DNA of 54,133 nucleotides from an uncultured Clostridia bacterium (GCA_944380765.1 CALWIO010000013.1:1-54133); one strand, 5' to 3'. Counted from the stretch's first letter, positions 19,673 to 30,198 are shown. Translations and numbers: made by a program. Notes: generated by a model not told the origin, from the letters alone.

Positions 19673-19745
19673 ATCGTTCCTTAGTACTTTAGGGACGATT
19701 AGCTCAGTTTATAAGACAAGCCAAAGTTACTCTGCAGCTGTAACT
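19673..19745 (-). other. Two RNA hairpins in the rpmJ-rpsM gap
   Basis: On the transcribed strand AGTTAC / GTAACT (19725-19745) encloses a loop with the palindrome AGCTGCAG. ATCGTCCCT / AGGAACGAT (19673-19699) forms a 9-bp stem with one C-A mismatch. No T-tract follows either, so they are not obvious terminators. This could be a processing or regulatory site before rpsM. The folding was done by eye. Confidence 0.45.
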
Positions 19746-19760
19746 CCTGTTAAGCTTATC

Positions 19761-19874
19761 TCAGCCCTGACGCTGTTTGTGCTTGGGATTTTCACAGATA
19801 ACCATTACTTTACCCTTGCGCTTGATGATTTTGCACTTTTCGCAAATTTTTTTGACAGAAGGTCTGACTTTCAT
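19761..19874 (-). CDS. rpmJ: 50S ribosomal protein L36
   Basis: L36 is the smallest ribosomal protein, binding 23S rRNA near the L16 site. The 37-residue sequence begins [20 protein letters not shown] and ends in [10 protein letters not shown]. The CEKC pair with the later Cys and His gives the zinc-binding C+ form. The ATG is at 19874 with GGAGG upstream. It lies 35 bp after infA. Confidence 0.97.
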   Translation of the reverse strand: MKVRPSVKKICEKCKIIKRKGKVMVICENPKHKQRQG

Positions 19875-19909
19875 TTGAGCTTTCCTCCTTATAAAATGCT
19901 GTCAAATTC

Positions 19910-20128
19910 TTATTTTGAACGCCATGTGATTCTTCCGTTGTTAAGGTCGTACGGTGAAAGCTCAACCGTTACCTTATCGCCGGGCAGAATCCTGATGTAG
20001 TTCATTCGAAGCTTGCCCGAAATGCGGGCGTGAACCTTATGGCCGTTTTCAAGCTCTACAATAAAGAATGTATTGGGAAGAGCCTCAACCACAACGCCTT
20101 CAACCTCGATCATGTCCTGTTTTGCCAT
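19910..20128 (-). CDS. infA: Translation initiation factor IF-1
   Basis: IF-1 blocks the A site during initiation. The 72-residue S1-like OB-fold protein starts [19 protein letters not shown] and has the [19 protein letters not shown] core and GRITWRSK tail. It lies 4 bp after the KOW-domain gene. Confidence 0.98.
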   Translation of the reverse strand: MAKQDMIEVEGVVVEALPNTFFIVELENGHKVHARISGKLRMNYIRILPGDKVTVELSPYDLNNGRITWRSK

Positions 20129-20132
20129 AAGT

Positions 20133-20369
20133 TTAAACCTCTCTTACTAATGCTTTTCTCAATGCTCTGTCCGTGCTCATATCGGCAGGCGACAAATATT
20201 TGCCGGTCTTTACAAGGTGTCTGGGATTTTTCCTCTTCGGGTTATCAAGGGGCCTTTCCCCGCCGTCGCAAATATATATGAACTTTCCGTCGCTCGCCGC
20301 CACGCACATCAGCCGGCCTTTTTCACGCCCTGCCGTACAGATTACGAGCTCGCCTTTGCAAAACTCCAT
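20133..20369 (-). CDS. KOW-domain RNA-binding protein (L14e-like)
   Basis: The 78-residue protein has an N-terminal KOW motif ([18 protein letters not shown]) followed by a basic segment ([18 protein letters not shown]). Similar short KOW proteins occur between map and infA in many Clostridia. They resemble archaeal/eukaryotic L14e but have no established bacterial function. The position, 11 bp after map, suggests a role near the ribosome. Its role is inferred only from the motif and location. Confidence 0.85.
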   Translation of the reverse strand: MEFCKGELVICTAGREKGRLMCVAASDGKFIYICDGGERPLDNPKRKNPRHLVKTGKYLSPADMSTDRALRKALVREV

Positions 20370-20380
20370 AAGTCACCTCA

Positions 20381-21130
20381 TTAAAGCTTTGTCAAAATCA
20401 ACGGCCCGTTCTTTGTTACGGCTACCGTGTGCTCAAAATGCGCGGACAGCTTTCCGTCAAGAGTTTTGACGGTCCAACCGTCAGGCAAACACTTTATTGC
20501 TTTCTTGCCCTGATTTATCATAGGCTCGATTGCAATAGTCATTCCGGGTAAAAGCCGCTGGCCTCTTCCCGGTGTTCCGTAATTCGGAACCGACGGGTCC
20601 TCGTGAAGAGAAGTTCCGACTCCGTGGCCCGTGTATTCCCGTACTACCGAAAATCCGCGTTCCTCGCAATAGGACTGAACGGCGTAGGCTATATCGCCGA
20701 TTCTGTTGCCTGCGACAGCCTGCTCAATGCCTTTATACAGGCTTTCGCGGGTTGTGTCGCACAGCCGCTTCGCCTCTTCGGAAATTTTTCCGCAGGCGAA
20801 AGTAGCAGCATTGTCGCCGTTATAACCGTCAACCTTCGCTCCTAAGTCGATACTTACGATGTCGCCTTCTCTGAGCACTCTCGTTTTTGAGGGAATGCCG
20901 TGAATGACCTCGTCGTTTATGGAAATACATGCAGTAGCGGGAAAGCCGTACAGATTAAGGAAGTTGGGCTCCGCGCCCTGCTTCTTTATATAATCGTAGG
21001 CTATTTTGTCAATCTCATAGGTAGTGATACCCGGTTTGACTGCCTCACCCGCTATCTGTAATGCTTCCGCGGAAATGACGCACGCTTTGCGCATGACATC
21101 AATTTCCTTTGCGGTTCTAAGCACTATCAT
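20381..21130 (-). CDS. map: Methionine aminopeptidase, type I
   Basis: Map removes the initiator methionine from new proteins. The 249-residue enzyme has the pita-bread fold with all metal ligands visible: Asp in SIDLGAKVDG and in YNGDNAATF, His in REYTGHGVGTSLHEDP, and Glu in TIAIEPM and in HFEHTVAV. The ATG at 21130 is one base after the adk stop (TAACATG) and has GAGGAA in front. The coupling implies co-translation with adk. Confidence 0.97.
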   Translation of the reverse strand: MIVLRTAKEIDVMRKACVISAEALQIAGEAVKPGITTYEIDKIAYDYIKKQGAEPNFLNLYGFPATACISINDEVIHGIPSKTRVLREGDIVSIDLGAKVDGYNGDNAATFACGKISEEAKRLCDTTRESLYKGIEQAVAGNRIGDIAYAVQSYCEERGFSVVREYTGHGVGTSLHEDPSVPNYGTPGRGQRLLPGMTIAIEPMINQGKKAIKCLPDGWTVKTLDGKLSAHFEHTVAVTKNGPLILTKL

Positions 21131-21131
21131 G

Positions 21132-21764
21132 TTATTCCTCCAAAGATTTAAAGACAAGAGCCGTTGTATCCTCTACATTCTCCTGCCCCTCTACTATAAC
21201 AAGCTTACCTGTTTTAGCATAGTAGTCTTTTAAAGGTTCGGTCTGCTCGTGATAAACGCTGAGTCTGTCAAGCACCGTTTCGGGACTGTCGTCCTTGCGC
21301 TGAACAAGCTCGTCGCCGCACACATCGCAAACTCCTTCTTTCGCGGGCTTCTTGAATTCAAGATGGTAGGTAGCTCCGCATTTCAGGCAGACTCTTCTGC
21401 CCGAAAGCCTTGACGCAATCTTCTCGTCGGGAACTTCAATATCAACAACCTTGTCGATTCTGACTCCCATTTTATCAAGAGCCTCAGCCTGAGGTATTGT
21501 TCTGGGGAAACCGTCGAGGATAAAGCCGTTTTTGCAGTCGTCCTCGCTGAGTCTTTCCTTTACAATACCGATTACAACATCGTCAGGCACTAACTTGCCG
21601 GCGTCGATATAGGACTTAGCTTTAAGCCCCATATCGGTACCGTTTTTAAGTGCTTCTCTTATGATGTTGCCTGTTGAAACAGCGGGAATACTGTACTTGG
21701 CACAGATTTTCTCCGCCTGTGTGCCTTTTCCTGCGCCGGGGGCGCCGAGAAGGATTAAATTCAT
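21132..21764 (-). CDS. adk: Adenylate kinase
   Basis: Adk interconverts ATP plus AMP and two ADP. The 210-residue protein has the P-loop GAPGAGKGT near the N-terminus, the NMP-binding segment with VSTGNIIREA and FILDGFPRT. The long LID domain carries a structural zinc site (CLKCGATYH and CDVCGDELVQR). It follows secY by 14 bp, the usual spc-operon order. Confidence 0.98.
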   Translation of the reverse strand: MNLILLGAPGAGKGTQAEKICAKYSIPAVSTGNIIREALKNGTDMGLKAKSYIDAGKLVPDDVVIGIVKERLSEDDCKNGFILDGFPRTIPQAEALDKMGVRIDKVVDIEVPDEKIASRLSGRRVCLKCGATYHLEFKKPAKEGVCDVCGDELVQRKDDSPETVLDRLSVYHEQTEPLKDYYAKTGKLVIVEGQENVEDTTALVFKSLEE

Positions 21765-21778
21765 ACCCTTACCTCCGA

Positions 21779-23101
21779 TTAGTCAAGGAAGCCCTTGTAG
21801 TGACGCATCATCATCTGGCTTTCGAGCTGTTTCTGTGTTTCAAGAGCAACACCGACCATAATGATGATTGATGTACCGCCGATTGCAAGGTTCATTCCGT
21901 CCTCTTTAATAAGGCCGGCAATCTGCGAGTAAATAATCGGGAACATAGCTACAACGCTCAGAAGAAGAGCTCCGATAAGGGTTATCCTGTTGAGTATCTT
22001 CTGAATGTAAGTGGAAGTAGGATTGCCGGGACGAATACCGGGAATCGAACCGCTGTTCTTACGAAGGTTATCAGCCATTTCAATGGGGTTATACTGAATA
22101 GCCGCATAGAAATAAGCGAAGAAGATGATGAACAGGAAATAAATTGTTCCGTAAACCCAGTGAGTCTGACCGAGCCAAACCTGGCTGAGCTTATACCAGA
22201 ATGAACCCTCCGTACCGGGAGCGAACATTGCTATGGTAGGAATAATTGAAAGAATTGAGCTGGCGAAAATTACGGGAAGAACGCCGCACATATTTACCTT
22301 GATGGGCATGTGAGTGTTCTGACCGCCGTACATTTTACGGCCGACAACACGCTTTGCGTACTGAATGGGGATTCTTCTTTCGGCATTGTCCATCCAGACA
22401 ATGAAGAAAATCATACCTATCAGAGCTACTGCCGCGATAGGAACCAGCGCGTAATAGGCGCCGCCCTTATCCATATACTGATACAAAGTGTAAATTGTGG
22501 TGGGCATACGGGCTACGATACCTGCGAAAAGGATTATGGAAATACCGTTTCCGATACCCTTTTCGTTGATGCGCTCGCCGAGCCACATAACCATTGCGGA
22601 ACCTGCCGTGTAGCAAAGTATAACCGCAACCGCTCTGAGAATTTCCCAGCCTACCGCGTACTCGCCGATGAGAAGTCCCTGCGAACGGATGTAGAAGAAA
22701 TATGCTACGCTCTGTAACAGGGCCAAGGCGATTGCCGAATAGCGGGTAATTCTGTTCATTTTCTTTCTGCCCTCTTCGCCCTCTTTTGAAAGCTTCTGAA
22801 GAGCGGGAATTGCGACAGTAAGAAGCTGAATAATAATTGACGCGTTGATGTACGGTGTGATTGAAAGGGCGAACAGCGTACCGTAGTTAAATGCGTTACC
22901 GGTCATCATGCTGAGATAGGTAACGAAGGTATTGGCTGATTCCTCGCCGAAAATTCCGTAGCCGTCCATCTGAACATCAACAAAAGGAACCGGCAAAGCC
23001 GAACCTATGCGGTAAATCAGAATGATAATCGCCGTGAAAATTATCTTTTTACGGAGATCTGCGATTTTCCACGCATTTACGAATGTACGGAACACGGTCA
23101 A
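21779..23101 (-). CDS. secY: Preprotein translocase subunit SecY
   Basis: SecY forms the protein-conducting channel in the membrane. The 440-residue protein shows the expected ten hydrophobic segments. Typical stretches are [12 protein letters not shown] before the plug region, [24 protein letters not shown] in shortened form and [11 protein letters not shown] in the cytosolic loop. Its start overlaps the rplO stop by 4 bp (ATGA), implying coupled translation. Confidence 0.98.
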   Translation of the reverse strand: MTVFRTFVNAWKIADLRKKIIFTAIIILIYRIGSALPVPFVDVQMDGYGIFGEESANTFVTYLSMMTGNAFNYGTLFALSITPYINASIIIQLLTVAIPALQKLSKEGEEGRKKMNRITRYSAIALALLQSVAYFFYIRSQGLLIGEYAVGWEILRAVAVILCYTAGSAMVMWLGERINEKGIGNGISIILFAGIVARMPTTIYTLYQYMDKGGAYYALVPIAAVALIGMIFFIVWMDNAERRIPIQYAKRVVGRKMYGGQNTHMPIKVNMCGVLPVIFASSILSIIPTIAMFAPGTEGSFWYKLSQVWLGQTHWVYGTIYFLFIIFFAYFYAAIQYNPIEMADNLRKNSGSIPGIRPGNPTSTYIQKILNRITLIGALLLSVVAMFPIIYSQIAGLIKEDGMNLAIGGTSIIIMVGVALETQKQLESQMMMRHYKGFLD

Positions 23102-23538
23102 ATCACCTCTGCCTTTCCGCCAGCCGCCTCGATTTTCTGCTTAGCGGTTTCAGAATAAGCGTTAACCTTTACGGTCAGCTTTTTGGTGAGTTCGCCGTTT
23201 CCTAATACTTTTACTCCGTCAAGAGCTTTCTTTACAAGGCCTGCGTTTACAAGTGCCTCGATATCAACCGTTGCTCCGTCCTCAAAAGCGTTGAGAGCCG
23301 AAACATTTACGGCTGCAATTTCCTTCGCGAAGATGTTGTTGAATCCGCGCTTGGGAAGTCTTCTCTGCAAAGGCATCTGTCCGCCCTCAAATCCGGGGCG
23401 CATACCTCTGCCTGCACGGGCCTTCTGACCCTTGTGACCTTTACCTGCTGTTTTTCCCTGTCCGGAAGCTGCGCCGCGGCCTATGCGCTTAACGCTCTTC
23501 TTTGAACCGGCAGCGGGAGAAAGTTCGTGCAATTTCAT
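23098..23538 (-). CDS. rplO: 50S ribosomal protein L15
   Basis: L15 is a late-assembly large-subunit protein. The 146 residues carry [20 protein letters not shown], the glycine-rich [16 protein letters not shown] segment and the conserved [17 protein letters not shown]. It overlaps secY by 4 bp and follows rpmD by 14 bp. Confidence 0.98.
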   Translation of the reverse strand: MKLHELSPAAGSKKSVKRIGRGAASGQGKTAGKGHKGQKARAGRGMRPGFEGGQMPLQRRLPKRGFNNIFAKEIAAVNVSALNAFEDGATVDIEALVNAGLVKKALDGVKVLGNGELTKKLTVKVNAYSETAKQKIEAAGGKAEVI

Positions 23539-23552
23539 TTTCCTGCACCTCC

Positions 23553-23732
23553 TTAAGCCTTTGTAACCTCTATAAGATGTGAAATTTTCTTAATCTTACC
23601 CTGAGTCTGAGGATTGTCGGGCTGCGAAGCCACATCCCCTATTTTGCGGAGACCAAGTGCTTTGGCGGTGGCAATTTGGTCTTTTTTGCTTCCGATAAGA
23701 CTCTTGACGAGCTTAACCTGAATATCTGCCAT
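23553..23732 (-). CDS. rpmD: 50S ribosomal protein L30
   Basis: L30 is a 59-residue protein of the large subunit, starting [17 protein letters not shown] and containing the [12 protein letters not shown] helix. The frame is open upstream into rpsE, but AGGAGG precedes the ATG at 23732 and the family starts there. Confidence 0.96.
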   Translation of the reverse strand: MADIQVKLVKSLIGSKKDQIATAKALGLRKIGDVASQPDNPQTQGKIKKISHLIEVTKA

Positions 23733-23748
23733 TTTACTCTGCCTCCTG

Positions 23749-24252
23749 TTATTCCGTAATCTCTTTGACTGTCTTTCCGCGAACTGCGGCAACCTCTTCG
23801 GCGCCGCGGAGCTTTGAAAGTCCGTCGATTGTAGCGCGTACTACATTGCAGGGATTATTTGAGCGGAGAGCCTTTGAACGAATGTCCTTGATGCCGACTG
23901 TTTCAACAACGGCACGGACAGGTCCGCCGGCGATAACTCCGGTACCGGGTGCGGCGGGTTTAAGAAGAACTACGCCTGCGCCGAACTTACCGATTATCTC
24001 ATGAGGGATTGTAGTACCCTTTAACGCAACCTTTATAAGGTTTTTCTTCGCGTCCTCAATACCCTTGCGGATAGCGTCGGGAACTTCGCCCGATTTGCCG
24101 AGTCCGAAGCCGATGATGCCGTTGCCGTCGCCTACAACTACCAAAGCGGAGAATTTGAAGATACGGCCGCCCTTTACTGTCTTGGAAACGCGGTTGATAG
24201 CAACTACTCTTTCCTGAAGCTCAAGTGTTGATGCGTCAATTTTTGATGCCAT
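23749..24252 (-). CDS. rpsE: 30S ribosomal protein S5
   Basis: S5 supports decoding fidelity and is the target of spectinomycin resistance changes in other bacteria. The 167 residues include the dsRBD-like N-terminal domain ([20 protein letters not shown]) and [20 protein letters not shown]. The second ATG (24252) is chosen because GGAG is 8 nt upstream of it and only 2 nt from the first. Confidence 0.97.
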   Translation of the reverse strand: MASKIDASTLELQERVVAINRVSKTVKGGRIFKFSALVVVGDGNGIIGFGLGKSGEVPDAIRKGIEDAKKNLIKVALKGTTIPHEIIGKFGAGVVLLKPAAPGTGVIAGGPVRAVVETVGIKDIRSKALRSNNPCNVVRATIDGLSKLRGAEEVAAVRGKTVKEITE

Positions 24253-24269
24253 TTTCATTTCTCCTTTCT

Positions 24270-24629
24270 TTAGAAATTCAGGCCGCCCTCGCGGGCGCCT
24301 TCTGCAAGCGCTGCGACTCTGCCCTGATAGACATAACCGCCGCGGTCAAATACAACATCGGTAATATTCTTTTCTTTTGCTCTTTCGGCAAGAAGCTTTC
24401 CGACTTCCTTAGCCGCTTCCTTGTTACCGCCGTACTTTGTAAAGTCCTTCTCGGTTGAAGAAGCGCTTACAAGCGTTACGCCCGCAACATCATCTATAAG
24501 CTGAGCATAGATGTGCTGGAGAGAACGGAACACATTAAGGCGGGGGCACTGCGCTGTGCCCGAAATCTTAGCGCGGACTCTTGTATGTCTTTTGAGTCTT
24601 GCCTTTTTTGTATCTGGTCTGCTAACCAT
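24270..24629 (-). CDS. rplR: 50S ribosomal protein L18
   Basis: L18 binds 5S rRNA in the central protuberance. The 119-residue protein has a basic N-terminus ([15 protein letters not shown]), the [19 protein letters not shown] core and the [20 protein letters not shown] signature. Confidence 0.98.
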   Translation of the reverse strand: MVSRPDTKKARLKRHTRVRAKISGTAQCPRLNVFRSLQHIYAQLIDDVAGVTLVSASSTEKDFTKYGGNKEAAKEVGKLLAERAKEKNITDVVFDRGGYVYQGRVAALAEGAREGGLNF

Positions 24630-24647
24630 TGCTTTACACTCCTCCTA

Positions 24648-25193
24648 TTATTTACCGCCCTTACCGGCTTTACCTTCTTTGCGGCGGATATGCTCGTCAG
24701 CATATTTGATGCCCTTGCCCTTATAGGGTTCGGGAGGTCTCTTCTCGCGGATTTCGGCAGCGAACTGGCCTACCTGCTGCTTGTCGGGACCTGAAACAAC
24801 AATCTTGTTGGGTGAGGGAACATCAATTGTGATGCCTTCAACCTCGCTCATAATTACCTGGTGTGAATAACCGATATTGAGAACAAGATCCTTGCCCTGC
24901 TTCTGAGCACGGTAACCTACGCCGTTTACTTCGAGCTCTTTTGAATAGCCCTTTTCAACGCCCTCAACCATATTGGCAATAAGCGTACGGGTAAGACCGT
25001 GGAGTGATTTGTTGAGGTTGCTGTCGTCGGGACGGGTTACAACTACATGGCCGTCTTCGAGAGCAACATTCATATTTTTGTGCACTGTTCTGGTGAGAGT
25101 GCCCTTGGGACCCTTTACGGTAACAGTGCTGCCGTCGATTTTAACTTCAACCCCGGCGGGAACCGCGATGGGGTGTCTGCCTATGCGTGACAT
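24648..25193 (-). CDS. rplF: 50S ribosomal protein L6
   Basis: L6 lies near the factor-binding site. The 181-residue protein has the two related domains and the [23 protein letters not shown]-terminal signature, here shown in part as [14 protein letters not shown]. Start [14 protein letters not shown] is typical. Confidence 0.98.
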   Translation of the reverse strand: MSRIGRHPIAVPAGVEVKIDGSTVTVKGPKGTLTRTVHKNMNVALEDGHVVVTRPDDSNLNKSLHGLTRTLIANMVEGVEKGYSKELEVNGVGYRAQKQGKDLVLNIGYSHQVIMSEVEGITIDVPSPNKIVVSGPDKQQVGQFAAEIREKRPPEPYKGKGIKYADEHIRRKEGKAGKGGK

Positions 25194-25207
25194 TTACTGT
25201 ACCTCCC

Positions 25208-25606
25208 TTACCAGATGAACGCGAGAACCTCGCCGCCTACATTAGCCTTGCGAGCTTCCTTGTCCGTCATAACGCCCTTTGATGTGGAGAGAATGGCAAT
25301 TCCCAGTCCCTTCATTACCTTGGGCATATCTTCACAGTTTGTGTATATACGCAAGCCGGGCTTTGAAACTCTGCGAAGTCCGGTGATTACGCTTGACTTG
25401 TTGGGGCCGTATTTGAGAGTAATCTCCATAATGCCCTGCTTGCCGTCTTCCTCAACGGTATAGCCTTTGATGTATCCCTCATCAACAAGAATCTGAGCAA
25501 TTGCCTTCTTCATATTGGATGCGGGAACCTTCACTGTGTCATGCTTTGCAGAATTCGCGTTGCGGATTCTTGTGAGCATATCAGCGATTGAATCAGTAAT
25601 TTGCAT
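25208..25606 (-). CDS. rpsH: 30S ribosomal protein S8
   Basis: S8 binds the central domain of 16S rRNA and in Escherichia coli represses the spc operon. The 132 residues carry [20 protein letters not shown] and the [18 protein letters not shown] segment. Confidence 0.98.
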   Translation of the reverse strand: MQITDSIADMLTRIRNANSAKHDTVKVPASNMKKAIAQILVDEGYIKGYTVEEDGKQGIMEITLKYGPNKSSVITGLRRVSKPGLRIYTNCEDMPKVMKGLGIAILSTSKGVMTDKEARKANVGGEVLAFIW

Positions 25607-25636
25607 ACTGTGTTACCTCCTTTGCAACTGCTCTTC

Positions 25637-25822
25637 TTACCAGCTTGATTTCTTTACGCCGGGAATCTGACCCGCATGCGCCAACTCTCTGAAGCAGATA
25701 CGGCATACTCCGTATTTGCGGAGGTAAGCGTGTGGTCTGCCGCAGATTTTGCATCTGTTATACTGTCTTGTTGAGAACTTCGCAGGTCTTGCCTGCTTAA
25801 CCTTCATTGATTTTTTAGCCAC
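25637..25822 (-). CDS. rpsN: 30S ribosomal protein S14, zinc type
   Basis: The 61-residue short form carries two CxxC pairs (CKICGRPH and CRICFREL), the zinc-binding C+ version typical of Gram-positives. It binds the 3' domain of 16S rRNA in the 30S head. The [11 protein letters not shown] tail is canonical. Confidence 0.98.
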   Translation of the reverse strand: MAKKSMKVKQARPAKFSTRQYNRCKICGRPHAYLRKYGVCRICFRELAHAGQIPGVKKSSW

Positions 25823-25835
25823 TTGTTACCCCTCC

Positions 25836-26378
25836 TTACTTTGCAAACGGTGCGCCCATGAGAGTCAAAAGCTCTCTCGCTTCTTCGTCGGTTTCTGCGG
25901 TTGTTACAAAGCAGATGTCCATTCCGCGAACCTTATCAATCTTATCATAGTCAATTTCAGGGAATATGAGCTGCTCTTTAACGCCCATTGAGTAGTTGCC
26001 TCTGCCGTCGAAAGAGTTGGGGTTTATTCCTCTGAAGTCACGAACACGGGGAAGAGCCAGATTGAAGAATCTGTCGATGAACTCATACATCTTATCTCCT
26101 CTGAGTGTTACTTTAACGCCGATTGTCATACCTTCACGAAGTTTGAAGTTGGCGACTGATTTTTTGGCTACGCATTTAACGGGCTTCTGACCTGTGATTT
26201 TTGAGAGGTCGGACATAATAGCGTCAACAACCTTCGCGTTGTCCTTAGCCTCACCGCAGCCTACATTGATGATAACCTTATCAATCTTCGGAATCTGCAT
26301 AACGCTTTTGTAGTTGAACTTCTTTTGAAGCGCAGGAACAACATCGGCCTTATACATTTCTCTGAGTCTTGCTGCCAT
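25836..26378 (-). CDS. rplE: 50S ribosomal protein L5
   Basis: L5 binds 5S rRNA and contacts P-site tRNA and S13. The 180-residue protein includes [18 protein letters not shown] and the [19 protein letters not shown] segment. The ATG at 26378 follows AAGGAGGA; an upstream in-frame codon overlaps rplX and lacks a site. Confidence 0.97.
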   Translation of the reverse strand: MAARLREMYKADVVPALQKKFNYKSVMQIPKIDKVIINVGCGEAKDNAKVVDAIMSDLSKITGQKPVKCVAKKSVANFKLREGMTIGVKVTLRGDKMYEFIDRFFNLALPRVRDFRGINPNSFDGRGNYSMGVKEQLIFPEIDYDKIDKVRGMDICFVTTAETDEEARELLTLMGAPFAK

Positions 26379-26395
26379 TTTATTGTTCCTCCTTA

Positions 26396-26716
26396 TCAGA
26401 ATTGAGCGCCGCAATCTTTGTTCTTGCAGACGCGTTTCTTATCCTTGCCCTTGCCCTCGTGGCCTACTCTGGTGGGTTTGCCGCATTTGGGGCAAATAAG
26501 CTGTACCTTGCTGGCGTAAAGAGCGCTTTCGGCTTTGATAAGTCCGCCGGGCTGACCCATCTGACGGGGCTTAACATGCTTGGTTACCATATTTACGCCT
26601 TCGACAATAACCTTTCCCTCTTTGGGGCTGACTTCAAGGACCTTGCCCTTTTTGCCGCGGTTTTTGCCGTTGATAACGATTACCTCGTCACCTGTTTTTA
26701 CATGAACCTTACTCAT
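26396..26716 (-). CDS. rplX: 50S ribosomal protein L24
   Basis: L24 is an assembly initiator with an N-terminal KOW domain ([20 protein letters not shown]). The 106-residue protein ends in a zinc-ribbon-like tail with CPKC and CKNKDC, a form common in Gram-positives. Confidence 0.97.
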   Translation of the reverse strand: MSKVHVKTGDEVIVINGKNRGKKGKVLEVSPKEGKVIVEGVNMVTKHVKPRQMGQPGGLIKAESALYASKVQLICPKCGKPTRVGHEGKGKDKKRVCKNKDCGAQF

Positions 26717-26728
26717 CGGGGCACCTCC

Positions 26729-27097
26729 TTAAAGTACTTCGGGAGCAAGCGAAAGGATTTTCATATAGTCCTTGTCGCGCAGCTCTCTGGCTACCGGCCC
26801 AAAGATACGGGTACCTCTGGGGTTTTTGTCTTCCTTGATTATAACTGCGGCGTTTTCGTCAAAGCGGATATATGTTCCGTCATCTCTGCGAACGCCCTTA
26901 ACTGTTCTTACAACGACTGCCTTTACAACATCGCCTTTTTTAACAACACCGCCGGGTGATGCTTTTTTAACAGATGCTACAATGACATCGCCGATATTAG
27001 CATATCTTCTACCTGAACCACCGAGAACGCGGATGCACATAATCTCTTTTGCACCGGTGTTATCGGCAACCTTGAGGTAAGTCTGCTGCTGTATCAC
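26729..27097 (-). CDS. rplN: 50S ribosomal protein L14
   Basis: L14 contacts 16S rRNA at an intersubunit bridge. The 122 residues start [20 protein letters not shown] and contain the [21 protein letters not shown]-terminal signature. Confidence 0.98.
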   Translation of the reverse strand: MIQQQTYLKVADNTGAKEIMCIRVLGGSGRRYANIGDVIVASVKKASPGGVVKKGDVVKAVVVRTVKGVRRDDGTYIRFDENAAVIIKEDKNPRGTRIFGPVARELRDKDYMKILSLAPEVL

Positions 27098-27115
27098 AAT
27101 GATTGCCTCCTTTAA

Positions 27116-27370
27116 TTACTTTGCTTTCTCGATAATTTCAGCAACGCGCCATCTCTTGTCCTTGGACAGCGGGCGTGTTTCCATTACTAAAACTCTGTCG
27201 CCGATATGGCACTCGTTATTCTCGTCATGAGCCTTGATTTTAACGGTTCTGTTGACGATTTTGCCGTAAAGCGGATGCTTAACCCTGTCCTTGATTGAAA
27301 CAACGACGGTTTTATCCATCTTATCGCTTGTTACTATACCGACCTGTGTTTTTCTGAGGTTTCTTTCCAT
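27116..27370 (-). CDS. rpsQ: 30S ribosomal protein S17
   Basis: S17 is an OB-fold primary rRNA binder. The 84-residue protein begins [20 protein letters not shown] and has the [20 protein letters not shown] motif. ATG at 27370 is chosen over an upstream GTG that overlaps the GGGAGG ribosome site. Confidence 0.97.
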   Translation of the reverse strand: MERNLRKTQVGIVTSDKMDKTVVVSIKDRVKHPLYGKIVNRTVKIKAHDENNECHIGDRVLVMETRPLSKDKRWRVAEIIEKAK

Positions 27371-27390
27371 ATTGAACACCCTCCCTTTCC

Positions 27391-27594
27391 TTACGACTCG
27401 CTGCCGTGTAATTCAATATCGCGCAGAACTGTTTTTACTCTTGCAATATCTTTTTTAACGGCACTGATACGCATAGGATTTTCGAGCTGGTTGATGGCCT
27501 GTTGAAAACGAAGCTTGAAGAGTTCGTCCTTCAACTCCAAAAGTTTAGCATCCAACTCTTTGGGAGAGAGCTTTCTGATCTCGCTTGCTTTCAT
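27391..27594 (-). CDS. rpmC: 50S ribosomal protein L29
   Basis: L29 is a 67-residue helical protein beside the exit tunnel, part of the trigger factor and SRP landing area. It shows [20 protein letters not shown] and a second helix. Its ATG shares one base with the rplP stop (TAATG). Confidence 0.97.
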   Translation of the reverse strand: MKASEIRKLSPKELDAKLLELKDELFKLRFQQAINQLENPMRISAVKKDIARVKTVLRDIELHGSES

Positions 27595-28019
27595 TACTGC
27601 TCACCACCCTGTTCTTCTTTAGTTACAAATTTGCACTTAATCGGGAGCTTGTTCGCCGCAAGACGCATAGCCTCACGGGCAACCTCCTCGGAAACGCCGG
27701 CAATCTCAAACATTACTCTGCCGGGCTTTACTACCGCAACCCAGTATTCGGGCGAACCTTTACCGGAACCCATTCGGGTTTCAGCGGGTTTTTCCGTAAT
27801 AGGCTTGTCGGGGAAAATCTTTATCCAGACCTGGCCGCCGCGCTTGATGTATCTTGTCATAGCGATACGGGCAGCCTCAATCTGATTTGATGTTATCCAT
27901 GCGGGTTCAAGAGACACAAGGCCGTAATCGCCGTAAGTAACTGTTGTACCTCTTGAAGCCTTACCGGTCAGGCGTCCTCTGTGAACGCGGCGGTATTTAA
28001 CTCTTTTAGGCAAAAGCAT
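27594..28019 (-). CDS. rplP: 50S ribosomal protein L16
   Basis: L16 helps position A-site tRNA and is needed late in 50S assembly. The 141 residues begin [20 protein letters not shown] and include [18 protein letters not shown] and [18 protein letters not shown]. Start and stop each overlap the neighbouring gene by one base, so rpsC, rplP and rpmC are translationally coupled. Confidence 0.98.
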   Translation of the reverse strand: MLLPKRVKYRRVHRGRLTGKASRGTTVTYGDYGLVSLEPAWITSNQIEAARIAMTRYIKRGGQVWIKIFPDKPITEKPAETRMGSGKGSPEYWVAVVKPGRVMFEIAGVSEEVAREAMRLAANKLPIKCKFVTKEEQGGEQ

Positions 28020-28690
28020 TATTTTGTGCCTCCTTCCTTGGAACGCTTGCGGCTTTCATGAAGAACCTCGCCTTTGTAAATCCAGACCTTAACGCCGATT
28101 CTGCCGTAGGTTGTTTTAGCCTCCGCAAAACCGTAGTCAATGTCCGCGCGGATTGTCTGAAGCGGGATTGTTCCCTCATGATAATGCTCGGTACGGGCAA
28201 TTTCGGCGCCGCCGATTCTGCCGCTTACCTGAGTCTTTATACCCTTTGCGCCCAGGCGCATTGTTCTGCTGATTGACTGCTTGAGAGCTCTTCTGAAAGA
28301 AATTCTTCTTTCAAGCTGTGAAGCGATGTTTTCAGCCACAAGCTGAGCGTTAAGGTCGGGCTGCTTGATTTCAACGATATTGATGAATACATCTTTATCG
28401 CCGCCGAGCTTTGCCTTGCAAATGTCTTTAAGCTTTTCGATTTCCGCGCCCTGACGGCCGATTACCATGCCGGGCTTGGCGCAGTGAATGTTGATGCGGA
28501 CGCGTTTTGCATCTCTTTCGATTTCTACCTTAGGAACACCGGCGGGAGCGAGTGTTTCAAGGAGATACTCACGAAGCTCGTAGTCAGAAACAAGAGTGTC
28601 ACCGAAGTTTTTCTTGTCTGCATACCAGCGTGATTCCCAGTTTTTAATAACACCGATTCTTAAACCGGTCGGATTAACTTTCTGGCCCAT
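28019..28690 (-). CDS. rpsC: 30S ribosomal protein S3
   Basis: S3 lines the mRNA entry tunnel and has ribosomal helicase activity. The 223-residue protein includes the KH domain ([17 protein letters not shown]) and the C-terminal [18 protein letters not shown] and [20 protein letters not shown] segments. Confidence 0.98.
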   Translation of the reverse strand: MGQKVNPTGLRIGVIKNWESRWYADKKNFGDTLVSDYELREYLLETLAPAGVPKVEIERDAKRVRINIHCAKPGMVIGRQGAEIEKLKDICKAKLGGDKDVFINIVEIKQPDLNAQLVAENIASQLERRISFRRALKQSISRTMRLGAKGIKTQVSGRIGGAEIARTEHYHEGTIPLQTIRADIDYGFAEAKTTYGRIGVKVWIYKGEVLHESRKRSKEGGTK

Positions 28691-28706
28691 AACTCAACCT
28701 CCTCCT

Positions 28707-29039
28707 TTATTCTGCTTCCTTAAGTGTTAAATTGATATGAGATGTTTTCTTGTTGATTCTGTAAGCTCTGCCCTTGTCGCGGGGTCTGATTCTTTTAAGT
28801 GTGGGACCCTGGTCAACCGAGCAAGCGGCTACATAAAGCCTTGTAACATCCATGTTCTTCATTTCTGCATTAGCCATTGCTGATTTAAGAAGCTTATAAA
28901 GCGGTTCACACGCAGCCTTAGGTGTGTATTTGAGTATCGCCATAGCTTCATCGCAGGGCTTATTTCTGATAAGGTCGAGAACTATCTGAACCTTACGGGG
29001 CGCAATGCGCACATAAGTTGCCTTTGCTGTTGCTTCCAT
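28707..29039 (-). CDS. rplV: 50S ribosomal protein L22
   Basis: L22 reaches into the exit tunnel with a hairpin; changes there give macrolide resistance in other bacteria. The 110-residue protein has [19 protein letters not shown] and [20 protein letters not shown]. Confidence 0.98.
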   Translation of the reverse strand: MEATAKATYVRIAPRKVQIVLDLIRNKPCDEAMAILKYTPKAACEPLYKLLKSAMANAEMKNMDVTRLYVAACSVDQGPTLKRIRPRDKGRAYRINKKTSHINLTLKEAE

Positions 29040-29062
29040 TGTTTAAATACACTCCTTTCCGC

Positions 29063-29344
29063 TTATTTACCGTTATTGGATGTTTTGGAACCTGCGTGTC
29101 CTCTGTAAGTTCTTGTGGGCGCAAATTCACCTAATTTGTGACCGACCATATCCTCTGTAACATATACAGGAACATGCTTTCTGCCGTCATGCACCGCGAA
29201 GGTGTGGCCGACAAAATCGGGGAAAATAGTTGAGCTGCGGCTCCATGTTTTAAGAACAATCTTTTCGCCGTTCTTATTCATTTCCTGAACCTTTTTAAGC
29301 AGGCTTTCCGCTACATAAGGTCCTTTTTTAGTACTTCTACTCAT
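29063..29344 (-). CDS. rpsS: 30S ribosomal protein S19
   Basis: S19 forms the head complex with S13 and touches tRNA. The 93 residues begin [19 protein letters not shown] and include [20 protein letters not shown] and [12 protein letters not shown]. Confidence 0.98.
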   Translation of the reverse strand: MSRSTKKGPYVAESLLKKVQEMNKNGEKIVLKTWSRSSTIFPDFVGHTFAVHDGRKHVPVYVTEDMVGHKLGEFAPTRTYRGHAGSKTSNNGK

Positions 29345-29364
29345 TTATGACAGCTCCTTTCCCA

Positions 29365-30198
29365 TTATTTACCGTTACGACGCTTAACAATAAGCTTGTC
29401 GGAACTCTTCTTCTTATTTCTCGTCTTATAGCCGAGAGCGGGTTTGCCCCAGGGTGTGCAGGGACCGGGACGGCCAACGGGTGACTTACCTTCACCGCCG
29501 CCGTGGGGGTGGTCGTTCGGGTTCATTACGGAACCGCGTACGGTAGGTCTGATGCCCATGTGGCGTGTACGGCCGGCTTTACCGATTTTAACATTCTCGT
29601 GGTCGGTGTTGCCAACCTGACCGATTGTCGCCATGCAGCCTGCGGGAACATTACGAAGCTCGCCTGAGGGGAGTCTTAAAAGAGCGTAGCCGTTTTCCTT
29701 AGCCATAAGCTGAGCGGCGTTTCCTGCCGCGCGGGCAAGCTGGCCGCCTCTGCCGGGATAAAGCTCAACATTGTGTACGAATGTACCGGTGGGGATACTG
29801 TCGAGAGGAAGCGCGTTGCCGGGTTTGATGTCAGCCGCTGCGCCGGCCTCAACCTTATCGCCTACTTTGAGTCCGACAGGAGCCAAGATGTATCTCTTTT
29901 CTCCGTCCTCATACTGAACGAGCGCAATGTGCGCTGAACGGTTGGGATCGTATTCAAGTGTTAATACTGTTGCAGTCATATCCGCCTTATCTCTCTTGAA
30001 ATCGATAATACGGTATTTTCTGCGGTTTCCGCCGCCTCTGTGGCGAACGGTTATTCTTCCGTAACTGTTGCGTCCGGCGTTCTTGCTGAGAGGAGCAAGA
30101 AGGCTTCTCTCGGGAGCGACCTTTGAAAGTTCGGAATAATCTGTAACCGACATATTTCTTCTTGCGTTGGTAGTCGGCTTATAGACTTTTATCGACAT
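29365..30198 (-). CDS. rplB: 50S ribosomal protein L2
   Basis: L2 is essential for subunit joining and peptidyl transferase activity. The 277-residue protein has the highly conserved [20 protein letters not shown] segment (with the functional histidine) near residue 225. ATG at 30198 is preferred over 30207 because AAGGAG lies 8 nt upstream of it but touches the earlier one. It follows a structured 105-nt gap after rplW. Confidence 0.98.
   Translation of the reverse strand: MSIKVYKPTTNARRNMSVTDYSELSKVAPERSLLAPLSKNAGRNSYGRITVRHRGGGNRRKYRIIDFKRDKADMTATVLTLEYDPNRSAHIALVQYEDGEKRYILAPVGLKVGDKVEAGAAADIKPGNALPLDSIPTGTFVHNVELYPGRGGQLARAAGNAAQLMAKENGYALLRLPSGELRNVPAGCMATIGQVGNTDHENVKIGKAGRTRHMGIRPTVRGSVMNPNDHPHGGGEGKSPVGRPGPCTPWGKPALGYKTRNKKKSSDKLIVKRRNGK

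Noticed and set aside
19690..19720. GGACGATTAGCTCAGTTT resembles the 5' half of a tRNA
   Set aside because: The anticodon and T arms do not follow, and the loop of the next hairpin is nine bases. It is most likely chance or a remnant inside the rpmJ-rpsM gap.
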